Shown piece after piece: positions 31,676-43,307 of a stretch of 64,000 nt of DNA. The stretch covers positions 17,179,001 through 17,243,000 of the forward strand of contig OX637332.1 of the NCBI GenBank assembly GCA_951799405.1, read 5' to 3'. The notes under the pieces are model-generated. The model saw only the letters and a list, made by a program, of their open reading frames with translations. It was not told the origin of the DNA and ran no database searches. Numbering within the stretch: position 1 is the stretch's first letter; each line of letters begins with the position of its first letter. Position numbers and translations under genes: made by a program. This DNA comes from Agapetus fuscipes. Lineage: Eukaryota > Arthropoda > Insecta > Trichoptera > Glossosomatidae.

Positions 31676-31934
31676 TGTGAGGGTTTTTCTTCTGTCCTGC
31701 TGATTGACACAATTAATAATTAACAGCCACTTTAATATGTTTACTTTTATTTCTTTCACAATGTATACACAATTAACCACAGCACAATAATATTCTTTAT
31801 TCTTAATTACCCAGGCTTGTGGCTATCCCGCCAGGCAAGCTTCTCCTCCCTTTCTGCCTTCCTTTGTTTTCCTTTTCATTCAAATTCAAATCTCATGTTC
31901 CATTTTACCTAACAAACAAATCCATCTCGTTACA
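31676..31934 (-). repeat. 5' LTR of the Gypsy element
   Basis: Identical in my reading to 24976-25234, with TG...CA ends. It is followed by the target duplication CACT at 31935-31938. The U3 promoter of the element would lie here. Confidence 0.9.
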
Positions 31935-31938
31935 CACT

Positions 31939-34335
31939 AACAAATAGTTTCAATTCTGTTCCTTGTTTTTCATAGTATGTACGAGTTTTTATCAGAGTGT
32001 GTTTTGAAGGCCAGCCTTAAATTACATACCAACATGTAATTTTCCTCTTTTTGGATTTTTCTAAGAAAAAATCTTATATTTTTTCTTCACATGATCGATG
32101 CGCTGCATTTATTCAACTTCTTAATGGCATCCAAAGCACTGCCTTTGTCGGAGGCAGAGTTGTTAATGCGTCATGTTTCCAGCTGGAATTGCAGAGCTGG
32201 CAAAATTTAATTACTGAGTTGGGACGTGGCGCGCTGACGTCACAGCCGGCGGTATTTAGCGTCCTGCGTAAAGTAGGCGAATAACTGCATGAAAGTCAAG
32301 TTAAAATACTCCCGAACATTGATAGTGCAAGTGTGATGAGATTAAAATTAAAAGTTTCTGAGGTGCAGCTAAATTAATTTGGACATTGTGTGGTCTGATG
32401 GAAAATGAGAAACCAAATTTTGAAGTAGATTTCAATATTAGTTACAATAAATAAACGTGTTCACCAGGTAGAGTTTTTAAATTTTAGAATGTTCTTTGTT
32501 TTTAGAAATTATACATTCTAGTCATTTTAATCCGAAATGATACATTTTACTTATTTTTATTCGTTTACTTCAAATTTAAATCTCAATTACAAGCTTTTTT
32601 CCCCTCTTGTTGTAGATCTAAGATCTGCTTATAGCGGAACTTCCTCCTGTGATGCAGGAGACCAGCTGTTCTTCCATCTTTTGGGAGGGCGACTTGGTAG
32701 ACGATGGCTGTCTGATATTTATTGTGCTGCGATTCGGGTAATCCTTTTCTCTCTCGCGGTCTACATGGTCCCTCCAAAACCTTCTCCTCTTCCTGCTTTA
32801 TCTGACGATGTTTGATGCATTCAATTTTTTCCTTACCTTATAGGTACACATTTGTGCCTTTGTTGGATGGACGCTCTTGCGTTTATGAGTACGATTATGT
32901 ACGTAATATGTACGATTATTTTCATGATATTAAACGTATTTCAGCCGGATTGATTAATTACTTTGTAAATACAACTTTTACATTCCATGTCATGTCATTT
33001 GTGAGTGTTAAATATGATTCTCTATTAAGCAGTTTGCTTCTAAGCATGTGCAACACTGAAGACATCGTCAGGTGAAGTAGGAAGAAGAGACGGTTCTAGT
33101 TACGTAAACCGCATGGATGAAAGTAGGATAATTATAAGAGGAAATACCAGGCGGCCAGCGTCTCCCAAGCCAACCACACAAAATATGTTAGAATAGTTGA
33201 TCTTCATCACATGAGGAAATTCCGAAAAAAACAGAACTTAAATCTATTTTTCGAAGAAGATATCAGAAAGGCGAACTTATCTTCAATTTAAAAAAAATGG
33301 AGACTTAAATATTTTTTCCAATGCCTGGATACACCGCTTAATCAGTTATGTCAAAAATTTTAGGTATCGTGCAGATCACGTTGGAGATTAATCCTGTGAT
33401 TTTTTGATGTCAATCGAAAAATCATTAGAAAGTCAATAGAAAAATCAATCTTTCCCATATAAAATGTATGAAAGAAATGGAAACATAACATGTCTGGCTA
33501 AGCCGCTTATCGGAATTTAGCTGAATCAGTTTTTTTTTGTTTATACTTGATTGTGGGATGTATCGCAATGGAAAGATTACAAAAATGATTGTAAATCTTT
33601 ACACAATAAGTGAAAATATTTGTAAAATGAACGCATTTCTATAAAATTATATGTTTCACTGCAAAAACAACCTCGGAACTTTTTTTAAGGAATTTGTATT
33701 CAATTAAATATTTATCTATTATCATCATTCTCATAGAATAATCAAACGGACGTTTGTTTTTATTTATTTAACTCAAATTCACTCCAACGCGGACCATTTT
33801 ATTCAAAAGGATTTTAAAATTCCTATAAATATTTGTTTACTTATAATCTGCGCTTCTTCCCATTAGGCGCGGCATAAATTCGCGTTTCATGAAAAGCCTT
33901 TGCTCGGTGAATTCCTATTGGGCTTTTTGGTTAGCTACTGGTAATAAAGATAGTCCGCTAGTTCGTGAAGGTGTACATATAGTAGGGATGTTAATGGCGC
34001 AACCTAAAACAATATACGAGGGGAATAAATTTTGAAAACCGCATAAGCTTATTCGCTTTGCTACAGCTGTCACCTGTGTTTGAGGTAGAAGTGTCAAGAA
34101 TGTCAAATGTAAATGATTTGTCATGTATGGAAATGAAGGAAATAATTTAAATACTACGATAATAAGTAAAAATTTAAATTTTGTCAAGAGGAAAAACAAT
34201 GCATTATCGGGCACAATCAACCGCTTTCAAATTCACATTTTTTTACACTGAGGTTTTCTAAATTTTCTAGGTCTAATTTTTACCATATTATTCTTGCTTC
34301 TTTCATTTTTGGTTCTTCTTTAATAATTTTCATAT
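31939..34335. other. stretch without recognised genes
   Basis: 32065-32135 repeats 24005-24075. 32230-32260 is locally CpG-rich with a TGACGTCA palindrome (32236). 32620-32790 is a more complex island whose minus strand is open and rich in R, K, P and Q, but I cannot assign it. Beyond 33200 the sequence is AT-rich with chance frames only. Confidence 0.35.
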
Positions 34336-34580
34336 TAACTAATAAGTTGGTATGAGGCTGACCCTCCCCTGCTGTACAAATTTCGTTCACTTTGGTCAAT
34401 GCAACCCCTGTTTCAGGGAAAGGCGTCCGGAGTTGCAAGGTTTATGTTTATGTTAGATTTGACTTATTTTGTATGTACACATGCAGCATGTGTAAGCGTA
34501 GAGTCACACGTGCCTTCTTGCGGACATGCATTAAATATGAGCCTTAAATGTCAATACATCTTTGAATCTTGGATTATATA
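34336..34580 (+). repeat. RTE-LINE 3' module, older subfamily
   Basis: It begins AAGTTGGTATGAGGCTGACC and keeps GTTTCAGGGAAAGGCG, ATGCAGCATGTGTAAGCG and GACATGCATTAAATATGAGCC, ending in a degraded tail. It shares variant positions with 44072-44312 rather than with the young copies. Confidence 0.75.
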
Positions 34581-35356
34581 GTATAAAGACATACGAAATA
34601 TTTTTTTTAACATTTAAATTTATATAACTTTTTGAAATAAGCTTTCTCTTACATTGTATGCATTCATTATACGCGTGACATTCTTAGATATTGCACAGAT
34701 TGCAAACTAGAATGAAATATGAATGAATTTTTCAAAACTAAATTTTAAATTAAATTTCGAACATGTGACTTCCTTACAACACTAGAGCACACTTATTGCT
34801 TTAGTATAACAAACGATACAATGTACTTGGCTTACTTCCAGGATCGAAAATCCTCTGCAGACAAAGCAGCTGCATTCATAGCTGTATTGTTAAAAAATAT
34901 ATATAATTCAAATTCACTGCGCGAACGACATTTTATGGAACTCGTTTTTTGCGCCGCTGTTTGCCGTGGTTTATTGGTATTGAAGAGGTTTTTCAATCGC
35001 TCTATCAAAGAAAAAACACGCTAAAATGAAAACAGTCAGATGAATAACTGCATTTATAATAAAGTAAACCTGGCTTATTTCGTTTGACTACATCCCTTTT
35101 TTCAGCTAATTTATGATTCACAGCAAAATAAGTTAATTTTTTTTGTACTTGTGGTATAAATAACCTGGCAAATCTGCATTTCTGAGTGCAGGAAGGAATA
35201 AATTTACGTTTTATATTTAGTACATAAATACAACACGATTAGTGAGAACTTACGTTTTTAGGACGGTTTATTTAGCAAGTGTGAGTTCTGGGTACGAAAT
35301 CCAAGTAGTGTCAAAATATGATGCCCTTTTAAAATATTTATCTTTTTGATAATAAT
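34581..35356. other. AT-rich stretch without recognised features
   Basis: Short frames of up to 67 codons without known motifs. No shared repeat was seen. Confidence 0.4.
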
Positions 35357-35605
35357 TATATTAGGATGATTTATTTGGTGAGCGCTGATTTTGTGTGAAT
35401 TACACCTCAAGAGCCCTCTGCGAGCTATGTTAACAAGACCCAGTTGCTATAAGGCCGGATGGACCTTTAGTGACCGGTCTTTGGTAAAGGTATATGATTT
35501 TTTAACGCAACGAAGAGCATATTTGAAAACATAAATGGTATATTTTTTATGCTCCGCCGGGGTTCTAAGCCACAGCCTTCCATTTATGAGTATGAAGCGT
35601 TGCCA
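35357..35605 (-). repeat. SINE B with CR1-like tail
   Basis: The reverse copy contains the tail with stem-loop GTGTG-AAT-TACAC (35393-35405), a small body deletion near 35430, the ACCGGTCTTTGGTAAAGGTA block and the tRNA-like head with a mutated B-box near 35573. AATAATTATATT at the tail end replaces the ATT repeats. Confidence 0.75.
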
Positions 35606-36104
35606 TTAGATGAGCAAAGTAAGCTCGTTATGTAGCTAACGTTATACTTCAATATCATAACTAACTAGTATCTGTCACCATTTTTTAGAGCAGAGAGGGA
35701 GGACAGGATGTAGTGGCTACAATTTTGGAGTATCTCATTAATATAATTGAAATTGCAATGAGTGAGCTTTCGCATGCATTCATTAATTGCAGGCTGTTAG
35801 AAATGAAATGTTAATATTCATAGAGTATTTTTGATTTTATAATCAATTTTATTCAACTCATAGAAAAAATAAAAATTCGCCATTGCACTATAGCAGAACA
35901 TATATTTTAAAACTACAAAAATACACATAATATTTAGTTCAACCTACATGTTTGAAATAAGTTAGGTATTGCGTTTCGTAAAATAAGTTGACAGTGCGAT
36001 TCATTTTGTAAATTCAACAGAATTTTAATAAGACTGTGAACGAGGTTGTAAACTGAATGAAAAAAAAATGTGTACAACTTCTATGTACTACTTATACTCA
36101 AAAA
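35606..36104. other. AT-rich stretch without recognised features
   Basis: Nothing beyond chance frames was seen. Confidence 0.4.
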
Positions 36105-36235
36105 ACCAACTTAGCTACACATACTGCATAATTTCTTGCCAACGTTATCTATTCGGGACCAATTTATTTTTACGGGTAAGAGGACCGGTCTACAACAACC
36201 TTCAGTTGAAATGGGGTATACAACGATGATAAATA
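36105..36235 (-). repeat. SINE A, 3' half, diverged
   Basis: In reverse orientation: AACTTAGCTACACATACTGC, TTTCTTGCCAACGTTATC, TTTATTTTTACGGGTAAGAG and the TTCAGTTGAAATGGGG half-palindrome. The head side is missing. Confidence 0.65.
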
Positions 36236-36699
36236 AGCCCGTGTGATGTTAATCCGCACCCTTTTCATGGAGCGTACGCTGGCTACATAAGCTTATAGAC
36301 CGTTCATCCATTGAACTGTCGCCTCATATTATTGAGAAGCACAATAAAATTATCTCCGTGCATTGATGCGTCTTTCTTTCAAAAAGTTCAGTTTTATTAA
36401 CAAAATATGAAAAATTGCAAAGACAACTTTTATGGTTAGGACGTCTCCATTAAAATTCAGTAGATGTAATTTAGTTTCAAAGAATGAAGCTTCGTAAGCA
36501 AAATTTAATGAAAGCAACCTTAATACATACAAGCCCGTTGCATTGAATTTTGAAAGACAATTTCTCTTTGCACTCCGACTAAATGCAGTAAAAATATAGG
36601 AGTAGACATAGTTTGAATATAACGTCTCATGAATAAAATAATGTTTTATTTTCTGTGCTTATAATTATGGAACTTTTATACAGAAAAAATCTTAATGGC
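36236..36699. other. AT-rich stretch without recognised features
   Basis: Nothing beyond chance frames was seen. Confidence 0.4.
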
Positions 36700-36935
36700 T
36701 AAATGTTAAAACTTAATATTGCAGTCACCAATGCAAAGATAAACAACTGTGAATTTTGTTTTTGTTTTGAAAAAAATTGTTTTGAAAAGTATTTTATAAA
36801 AATATATTTGTAACCATTCTGCTCCTGAAGATGCCTCATTAGGCGAAAATATTCGAGCACAAAAAATAAATAAAAAAAGTGAATTAAAACTTAGTTTCCA
36901 TTTGAATTTTTTAAATAAATAAACAACTGTATTTA
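36700..36935 (+). mobile_element. Penelope-like element 3' end with terminal repeat
   Basis: The stretch TTGTTTTGAAAAGTATTTTATAAAAATATATTTGTAACCATTCTGCTC matches the sequence downstream of the GIY-YIG fragment at 60705-61410 (there on the minus strand). It continues into the terminal repeat with CATTAGGCGAAAATATTCG and GTGAATTAAAAC. No coding sequence remains upstream. Confidence 0.65.
36820..36859 (+). ncRNA. candidate type I hammerhead ribozyme
   Basis: Stem I pairs TGCTC (36820-36824) with GAGCA (36855-36859). The core CTGAAGA occupies 36825-36831. Stem II pairs GCCT (36833-36836) with AGGC (36841-36844) around loop CATT. GAA follows at 36845-36847, then a minimal stem III (AA/TT, 36848-36853), with predicted cleavage after C36854. 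All invariant core bases are present. One extra U (36832) sits between A9 and stem II. Hammerheads with very short stem III are known from Penelope-like terminal repeats, and an extra base at this junction is known in some viroid hammerheads. Confidence 0.65.
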
Positions 36936-39900
36936 AAGAATGTAGCTAGTATACAAAACTAGTAATTTGATATTAAAACGTGTTCAACATTACTTTCGTA
37001 GATCAATAAACGTTTATTTACATGTTTTCAACTTTCAACGTTTGAGGAGATTTTTTTTCTTTAATGTTAATTGAAGACGTTCCTTTGAGATGTTTGTTGG
37101 TATTTAAATACCATGATTTTTAGGAATATTGAAAAATAAGTAGAGCAGAAAAAAAAACAAAATATCAGCAATGATTGAAGTTTTACAATGACTCTAATAG
37201 GTACCAAAGACGAATATCCATATACTGTAAAGTTATGTATGTAATTACATTCTCATTTTGGATCAATAAAAAATGTTATTTAAAGAATATTCACTCTACA
37301 CTGTATAAAATTTTGAAATGAAATTATATAAAAATTTTTAAATTTCAAATTAATTGTTTGTGGTCATGGGGCGGGGCATGCAATTAATTTTGATTTTTCA
37401 TAATTGAAAACTGAAGGGTTACAGAGTAAATGCCTCATCAATTAATGATATTGATATAATATTCTTTGGGTTTTCAGATCATTTTTAAACTACGCAAATC
37501 TTAACCTTAAAGCCAAGACTACGGACTTATCTATTGAGTGAAACTTTTTGATTAATTCATGGTCATTGTCATTCGAATACAATATCTTTTTCCATTTATT
37601 TGAGAAAATTGCATGTAAAAAATTAAGTGATGTGTCAGTTAATCATGTTATTACTCTAGTCCATGTTATTACTCTAGTTCATGCAAAATATACTTCCACT
37701 GCCGCGAGTAAAGCTTACAGTTTTAATCGAATAATTAATACACAACAGTCAATTCAAAGTAATTAATAAGATTGGAAGGGGCTTATACAAGAGTGGACTG
37801 ATAAAGGCTGAAGAGGAAGAAGAAAATGTTTAAAAATACTTACCGTCATTTATTGTTACCGACATATGTCCGTCTCCAATTCTGAAGAGAAATAAATTGA
37901 TGAACTTACCTGGAAAGAAGAAAAGCAATATTAAGTTGGATGCTTTGAAATTTTTAAAAGGAGAACAATTGAACATTGATAAAGTTGTCACTTACAAATA
38001 AAAAAATACACTTTATAGTAAAAATAGTAACTTTGTGTTATAAAATATCCGTGTGAAGAGTTGACTTTACATAGCTGAAAAAATCAGTGTATCTTACATA
38101 ACATTTAACTTTACTGTAGAGAATTTGCGTGTTCAAAATTCTGTGCAAGCGCTATCCAATTTTCATGTTCAATTTTGAAAACTCGCTTAGATTTTAGTAG
38201 CGCTCTAGATATTGCATAATATTGCACAATATTACTGTTTGATAAAACAGTCATCGTCCGTGCATGTAGAAAACTTTCTAAGAACGCTTCCTGGGCATAT
38301 CAAGAAAAAATACTCTATTATAAAAAATACACTAGAGTGACAGTTGCACAACGTCAACGTTTTCTTAGAGAAAAATCTTTAGCTCTGCGACATGTTGTAA
38401 AGAAAAGCGACATTTTTAAAGGTAAATGACAATGTAAATGATGTTATAATTTGCTTTTTGTCATTATAATAAAGATCCCAGATTAATATATAAGCAGTAA
38501 AACTTGGTGACATTTTCTGAGGTGAATTCCAATCTTAAAAATTTACGTCATCGAGACATTAATCACTGGCTTGACGATCCTTTGATGTGCTTTTAATACA
38601 GGCTAATGAAGCCTAACGAGTTATATAACGGCAATTGATTTATATAAGCGGCTATAATATATATTCCAGAGGTGGCGGTAAAAAACCGCTCTCAATTTGC
38701 ACTTGATGGATTGGTAATTAACGAGGTAAATTTGCATTTAACATTTTTTGTTTCTTAAATCTTTTCTAATGGCATAACGTACAAAAGGATGAAATGCAAT
38801 ATATTTATTAGAAAATTTAGAACATCGTGAAATTTCTTGTGAAGCTATTTTTTTACATCGATTTTTGTGCAGCAAAAAAAATCTTTGTATGTGTTTTCAA
38901 ACCAATTTTTTTTTTTCTAAACATTATTCAAAATGTCAAATCTATTAAATTTTTTAGTGGCATTAAATAAAATACGTAACTGATTTTTTAATGCTGTATT
39001 TGAAAGGTAAAGCTGTTTTTTAATGTTTATCACTGAAAACGTGCCGCATTGAACTTATAGGCATTATATTTTCTGGTACCGTTTTTTAGTTATTTTATTC
39101 TAAAAACTTTAGGTTGCCTCCGGACAATGACTTGCAAAAAGCGAGAAGTCAAAAACGCTTGGGTTCATTAAAAAAACGATGCTTTTAAAGGTTTGTGAGT
39201 ATTAATCACACAAGATGATTTTTCGCTTGAAATATGTGCAAATAATGTATTTTTAAATTTAATACTACATTTTTAAACAGAAACAATTAGTATAAAGGTT
39301 TACCACAGTAGTATGTAAGCAGAAATATTTTTTTATGTCGACTTGATTTTAAAACAAAATGAGGTCAAAGCTTACTGCCATTTGTAAGAATATAATAATA
39401 TATGCCAAGATTTTTAAAAAGTGCATTTTCTTATTAATATTATTTCCAGGTATAAGTCTGGTTTTCGTTTATGTACTACGCTTACCTACATAACTTTTTT
39501 CCATTCATTTTCTTTAGCTTTTTGTCAAAGCTTGTAAATTTTAATTAAGAATTTCAAGATCTTCATTTAGCTAAAATATACTTGCTCGGAGAGAAAACAC
39601 AAGCAACCATAATATTATGATTTAATTTTGACATGATGTTTTTTTTTCGGTACTTTTTTTTTAAATATGAGAAATAATTCTACTCTTACCCAATAAAATC
39701 GCAATTAACAATTTTAAGTTAAAAGTATTATAGTTTTCGTATAAAAAGCAACGCATTTTTTTTAATTATCTGAATGAAGCAATTTTGCTAAATTACGGGT
39801 TAAAAAAAATGTGTAATAAAAATCCGATCACTAATTATTGATTTCATAGTTATTGCGTAATGTGTAAATGGTTTTCAAAAATCACATAAATAATATTCAT

Positions 39901-39984
39901 GCTATTATAAATTAATTTTCTTTTTCTAAAACTCCAGTAAATGACGATGATAATTTTTGTTATATTAACTTTTGTGTTGTTTTT
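36936..39984. other. long AT-rich stretch; possible RTE tail at 37768
   Basis: 37768-37830 reads GGGGCTTATACAAGAGTGGA then TGATAAAGGCTGAAGAGG, resembling the common RTE LINE end (GGCCTATGTCCAGCAGTGGA, then GGGCTGATGATG). A 20-base tandem pair ATGTTATTACTCTAGTYC lies at 37645-37685. No other recognisable feature, and no coding frame above 75 codons. Confidence 0.4.
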
Positions 39985-40125
39985 TGGAACGAAGCCAACC
40001 ACTCATATGTACTGTAAAATTGCCACCCTTGTTCCAGGAAAGGGTTTCACAGTTTATGTAAATACGCTTTGCTTGTAAGCACGTATTGAATAATATATCT
40101 TTGCAACATAGGAAATAGATTCATT
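39985..40125 (+). repeat. RTE-LINE 3' module, decayed
   Basis: It keeps GAAGCCAACCACTCATATG, TACTGTAAAATTGCCACCC, TTGTTCCAGGAAAGG, GCTTGTAAGCACG and ATATCTTTGCAACATAGG in order, with internal deletions. Confidence 0.55.
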
Positions 40126-40570
40126 TAGATAACTATAATAAGCTGCAACGAAAATAAAATACGAGTGTGGGAAAATAGCAGTAAATTTATTTTTGGTGTT
40201 ACAAAAGTAAAAAAAAAATTTTCCTCAGAAAAAAAATCGTAACAATATTTTTAGCAAAATATCTATAAAGTGAGGTAGCGCTTAAAAAGATAAAAGGGAA
40301 AACCATGCTATTGGATTCAGTAACTGAGCGAAGCACACAGATAAACTTTTGCAAAACTGAACGAGCAGCTAGTGAAAATTCAAAGAGTTTGTATGTGAAT
40401 AGCCAAAGTTTAAGGTATAATCTGTACACATTCCACCAACAAGAATAATTCCACCAGAGTACTGAATTAGCGTTGCTACACGAAAATCAGTGGGACATCA
40501 AAAAAGTTTTCTTGATCAGTTGACTTGTTGGGTTTTTATACAGTGTATTTGTACAATCAACTATAAACAG
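40126..40570. other. stretch without recognised features
   Basis: One 76-codon minus-strand frame without motifs. No shared repeat was seen. Confidence 0.35.
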
Positions 40571-40829
40571 TTCGCTCCCCCAGTTCTTGTTTGTCGTATA
40601 CGCCAATCTTGTCAAATATGACTTTTTTATGCAGTTGTCTTATGAATCAAATTCTACACAATCTGAGCTAAGAAAAACCGTAAAACTCGATAATGTGAGA
40701 GTTATTTCAAATATTTTTTTAATAAATTTATTGTTTTCATAAGACACATTGGTCCAGTACACATGCAAACATTGCTCTTGTAAAAAATTTTCAATGGCGT
40801 ATACGGCAAACAAAAACTAAGGCAGCGAG
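40571..40829. mobile_element. MITE-like inverted-repeat element, about 260 bases
   Basis: The left end TTCGCTCCCCCAGTTCTTG followed by TTTGTCGTATACGCCAAT (40571-40607) is the inverted partner of 40793-40829 (ATTGGCGTATACGGCAAAC-like, ending GGCAGCGA). Inside, GTCTTATGAA and TTCATAAGAC form a second inverted pair. The middle recurs at 11945-12130. No coding capacity; target duplication unresolved. Confidence 0.7.
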
Positions 40830-41110
40830 TTGTAGTCTAATGGTTTCAACACTCGACATCACATACAAAAGGGTTTATTTATCAGGTTTAACAGATTGCA
40901 TAAACAACATTATTTCATTTTTATTTTGTGCTGCGCGAGTCGGGGAGTTCATTAACCTTTCTTAAGTCCTGCCATTATAAAGGTTCTGGCAAAAAAATAT
41001 TTCAATTTTTTTTTTGAGTACCTACTACGTTTTGTAGTTTTTTTTTTAATTTTTTACTGTTTAATTGTTTAGAGTTTATTTGTTTTATATATTTGAATGT
41101 ATTAATTGCT

Positions 41111-41345
41111 TGGTTGGTATGCGACTGACCACCTATACTGTAAAAAATGGTTCACTTTGCCAATGTCACCCCTGCTTCAGGGAAGGTCGGCAAGAGTTGC
41201 AGGGCTTATGTTCATTTGAGATTGATTTTTTTTTATATTGTAGGTCCACATGCGGCATGTATAAGCGCGAAATTATGCATGCTGCTTGTGGGAATGCATT
41301 TAATATGAATCTCAAATGATACATATCTTTGCAGCTTAGACTTAC
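41111..41345 (+). repeat. RTE-LINE 3' module
   Basis: It starts TTGGTTGGTATGCGACTGACC and contains CCCCTGCTTCAGGGAAGG, the CACATGCGGCATGTATAAGC block and a CTTTGCAGCTTAGACTTA end. The tail half is of the older subfamily type with GCTGCTTGTGGGAATGCATT. Confidence 0.8.
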
Positions 41346-42584
41346 TCGTGTCTAAAACATCAGATGTCTATGTTATTTGGGTCTTAAGTAATGAATATAA
41401 AAATATGAGCTGGTCCCTTCTATAGCAACCTAGCGGTGCGAAAATACAACGCTTTTTTGGCTATAATGAATGTGCGGACCTCAATGTTGTTGCTATTGAG
41501 TCTCAATTAAGAAATTGATAAGCAATGATTACGGTAACAGCAGTTCAGAAAAAAATACGTTTACTAAGTAAATATATGACTATTTGTTCGTAGTAATTTG
41601 TGTCAATAAAAAATGTTAAAACTGCAAAAACTGGAATGACTGCATATTTTACAATATACCTACCCAAAGAGTGTTAAACGGCATCAAAAAGTCTTTTTAG
41701 CTTATTATTTTTTTAACACGCTAAATTTGCACTTACAAATCTAGTACAATATAGCATATAGTAGCTTTTGAAGCTAAATTCAAAACCCGTTTCTGTCTGA
41801 AATAATTTGATAAGCTTTCATTCAACAGTTTGCTATTAATTAACTAGAATTGCTTTCAACGAAAATCTCGACTAAATTAAAACGTGAAGTCCAGACAATC
41901 AATAAACCTCGTTTTTAAACTCAGAAGCAAAACGTTTAAATATTTCAAATGTAGATTTTTGTAATTTTTACACTCAAATTTGCAGCTGAAAATTTAAAAA
42001 ATACTTTTTTTAGTGATTTCATAAAAGTTTAAAAGAGATTTTGCAAATTAGGTCCCAAAATTAAAAAAAACCTCGACTATGTGACGTCAATCATAGTAAA
42101 TTACAAATAATCAGTGATTTTTTGCAAGTTTACATCATTTTGTCGATACTAGTGATTACAAGATGGTACATGGAAATTTATTGTTTTTCATCAATTTCAT
42201 ATTATAATTTTTCTTCAAAAACTTAAAAAAAGTTTATTTGCTTTTGGAGATTTTTAAACTCTCTGTATTAATAATGATTTACATTAGTCACTTTGCAGGT
42301 CACAACGACCTTTTATGGCTGTATTATTTTACCTTAATTGAATGAAATTGAAATCAGAAAGTGTATCTTAGCAGAAAATACGAATACTTCCCTTTCAATA
42401 AGCGCTGGATGAGTTTATTTAGTGAGGTTGTATGGAAGATATCTAAAATATTATATTCCTGTTCACGATTTTCCATGCTCTTACACTTTCCATTAGACAA
42501 AATTACCTGTAATATAATTTTCGTTACGAATTTATGTTAAATGACTTCAAAAAGACTCCAGATCATTTGTTTTTTACATTTTAA
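41346..42584. other. AT-rich stretch without recognised features
   Basis: Nothing beyond chance frames was seen. Confidence 0.4.
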
Positions 42585-42589
42585 AGGCT

Positions 42590-42945
42590 TTGCTTGGGTC
42601 GGCAAGTATTGTCATTGGCTTTATTGTCCAAATATCTCGCTGATTTAATCAAACAAGTCACCCTCGGCAAAAAAAGCCTAACATTGCGCTCGGCTGAAAC
42701 TGGAGCCAAATCAAAGATTGAAGAACCGATAAAAAGAGTTAACACAATGTTTGGAGAGCGTGCATTTGCAGTTGCTGGTCCTCTGGCCTGGAACCACCTG
42801 CCACATCATGTGAGAGAGCTAGAGGACCATGGAAAGTTCGGAAAGCACTGAAGACAACCAAATTTCTGGCATCATTTGCACAAGCGCCCTTGGAGTGACT
42901 ACATCACAAAACGGCGCTATAAAGAAATCATCATCATCATCCTAC
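42590..42945 (+). pseudogene. CR1/L2-group LINE 3' end with C-terminal coding remnant
   Basis: The frame (to a stop at 42849-42851) gives SKYLADLIKQV, SLTLRSAETGAK and FGERAFAVAGPLAWNHLPHH, the C-terminal signature of CR1/L2-group LINE proteins. A one-base shift near 42845 continues as KALKTTKFLASFAQAPLE. The 3' UTR follows with outer stem AGCGCC (42883-42888) and GGCGCT (42913-42918), inner stem GTGA/TCAC, and an ATC-repeat tail (to 42940). It is a different subfamily from 27135-30563. Confidence 0.75.
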
Positions 42946-43077
42946 TCTCTTTTCGTCAACTTTTTGAACAGTCCTTTATGTCAATTCTTTCGTCGCAATG
43001 ATGTGATCGTATTTCGCAACTTAATTGCATCACTTTTTGATTTGTCCTGTCATCTTGGTTTTCTTAGAACCACAGAC

Positions 43078-43305
43078 ACCGGTCCGAAGTCAAGTGGTCA
43101 CACTTTGGACTCATAGATAGAAGGTTTTCGGTTCGAATCCCAGGAAAGCACATAAAATTTACCATTTATATTTTCAAATTTGCTCTTTGCTTGGTTGAAA
43201 AATTCATAAACCTTTACCATTCACTAAAGGGCCACCCAGCCTTACAGCAACTGGGGCTTGTTTGAGCATTGGCAATTTGCAACGGCGACAAAGCTCGTGT
43301 AAAGT
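43078..43305 (+). repeat. SINE B, head and body, without LINE tail
   Basis: A tRNA-like head with a perfect B-box GGTTCGAATCCC (43131-43142) precedes the SINE B body: AAATTTACCATTTATATTTTC, CATAAACCTTTACCATTCAC and CAGCCTTACAGCAACTGGGG. The stem-loop tail is absent; the body runs straight into the SINE A head at 43308. Confidence 0.7.
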
Positions 43306-43307
43306 CC

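Larger units (their letters stand above)
24976..31934 (-). mobile_element. Ty3/Gypsy LTR retrotransposon, internally deleted, with nested LINE
   Basis: Two 259-base direct repeats (24976-25234 and 31676-31934) begin TGTGAG and end GTTACA; by eye they are identical. The 4-base flank CACT is present on both sides (24972-24975 and 31935-31938), the duplication size usual for Gypsy elements. In minus orientation the order is LTR, primer site (31672-31660), leader, gag, integrase end, polypurine tract (near 25250-25235), LTR. Protease, reverse transcriptase, RNase H and most of integrase are missing, so the copy cannot move by itself. Identical LTRs indicate a recent insertion. The leader contains a full CR1-like LINE, which must be younger still. 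No env-like frame is present. Confidence 0.9.

Noticed and set aside
24976..31934. Endogenous retrovirus with an env gene
   Set aside because: No env-like frame or membrane protein is visible between the integrase end and the 3' LTR. The only long frame is the nested LINE.
31939..32290. Host promoter suggested by the TGACGTCA palindrome at 32236
   Set aside because: One eight-base motif in a short CpG-richer patch without a TATA/initiator arrangement or adjacent coding exon is not enough.
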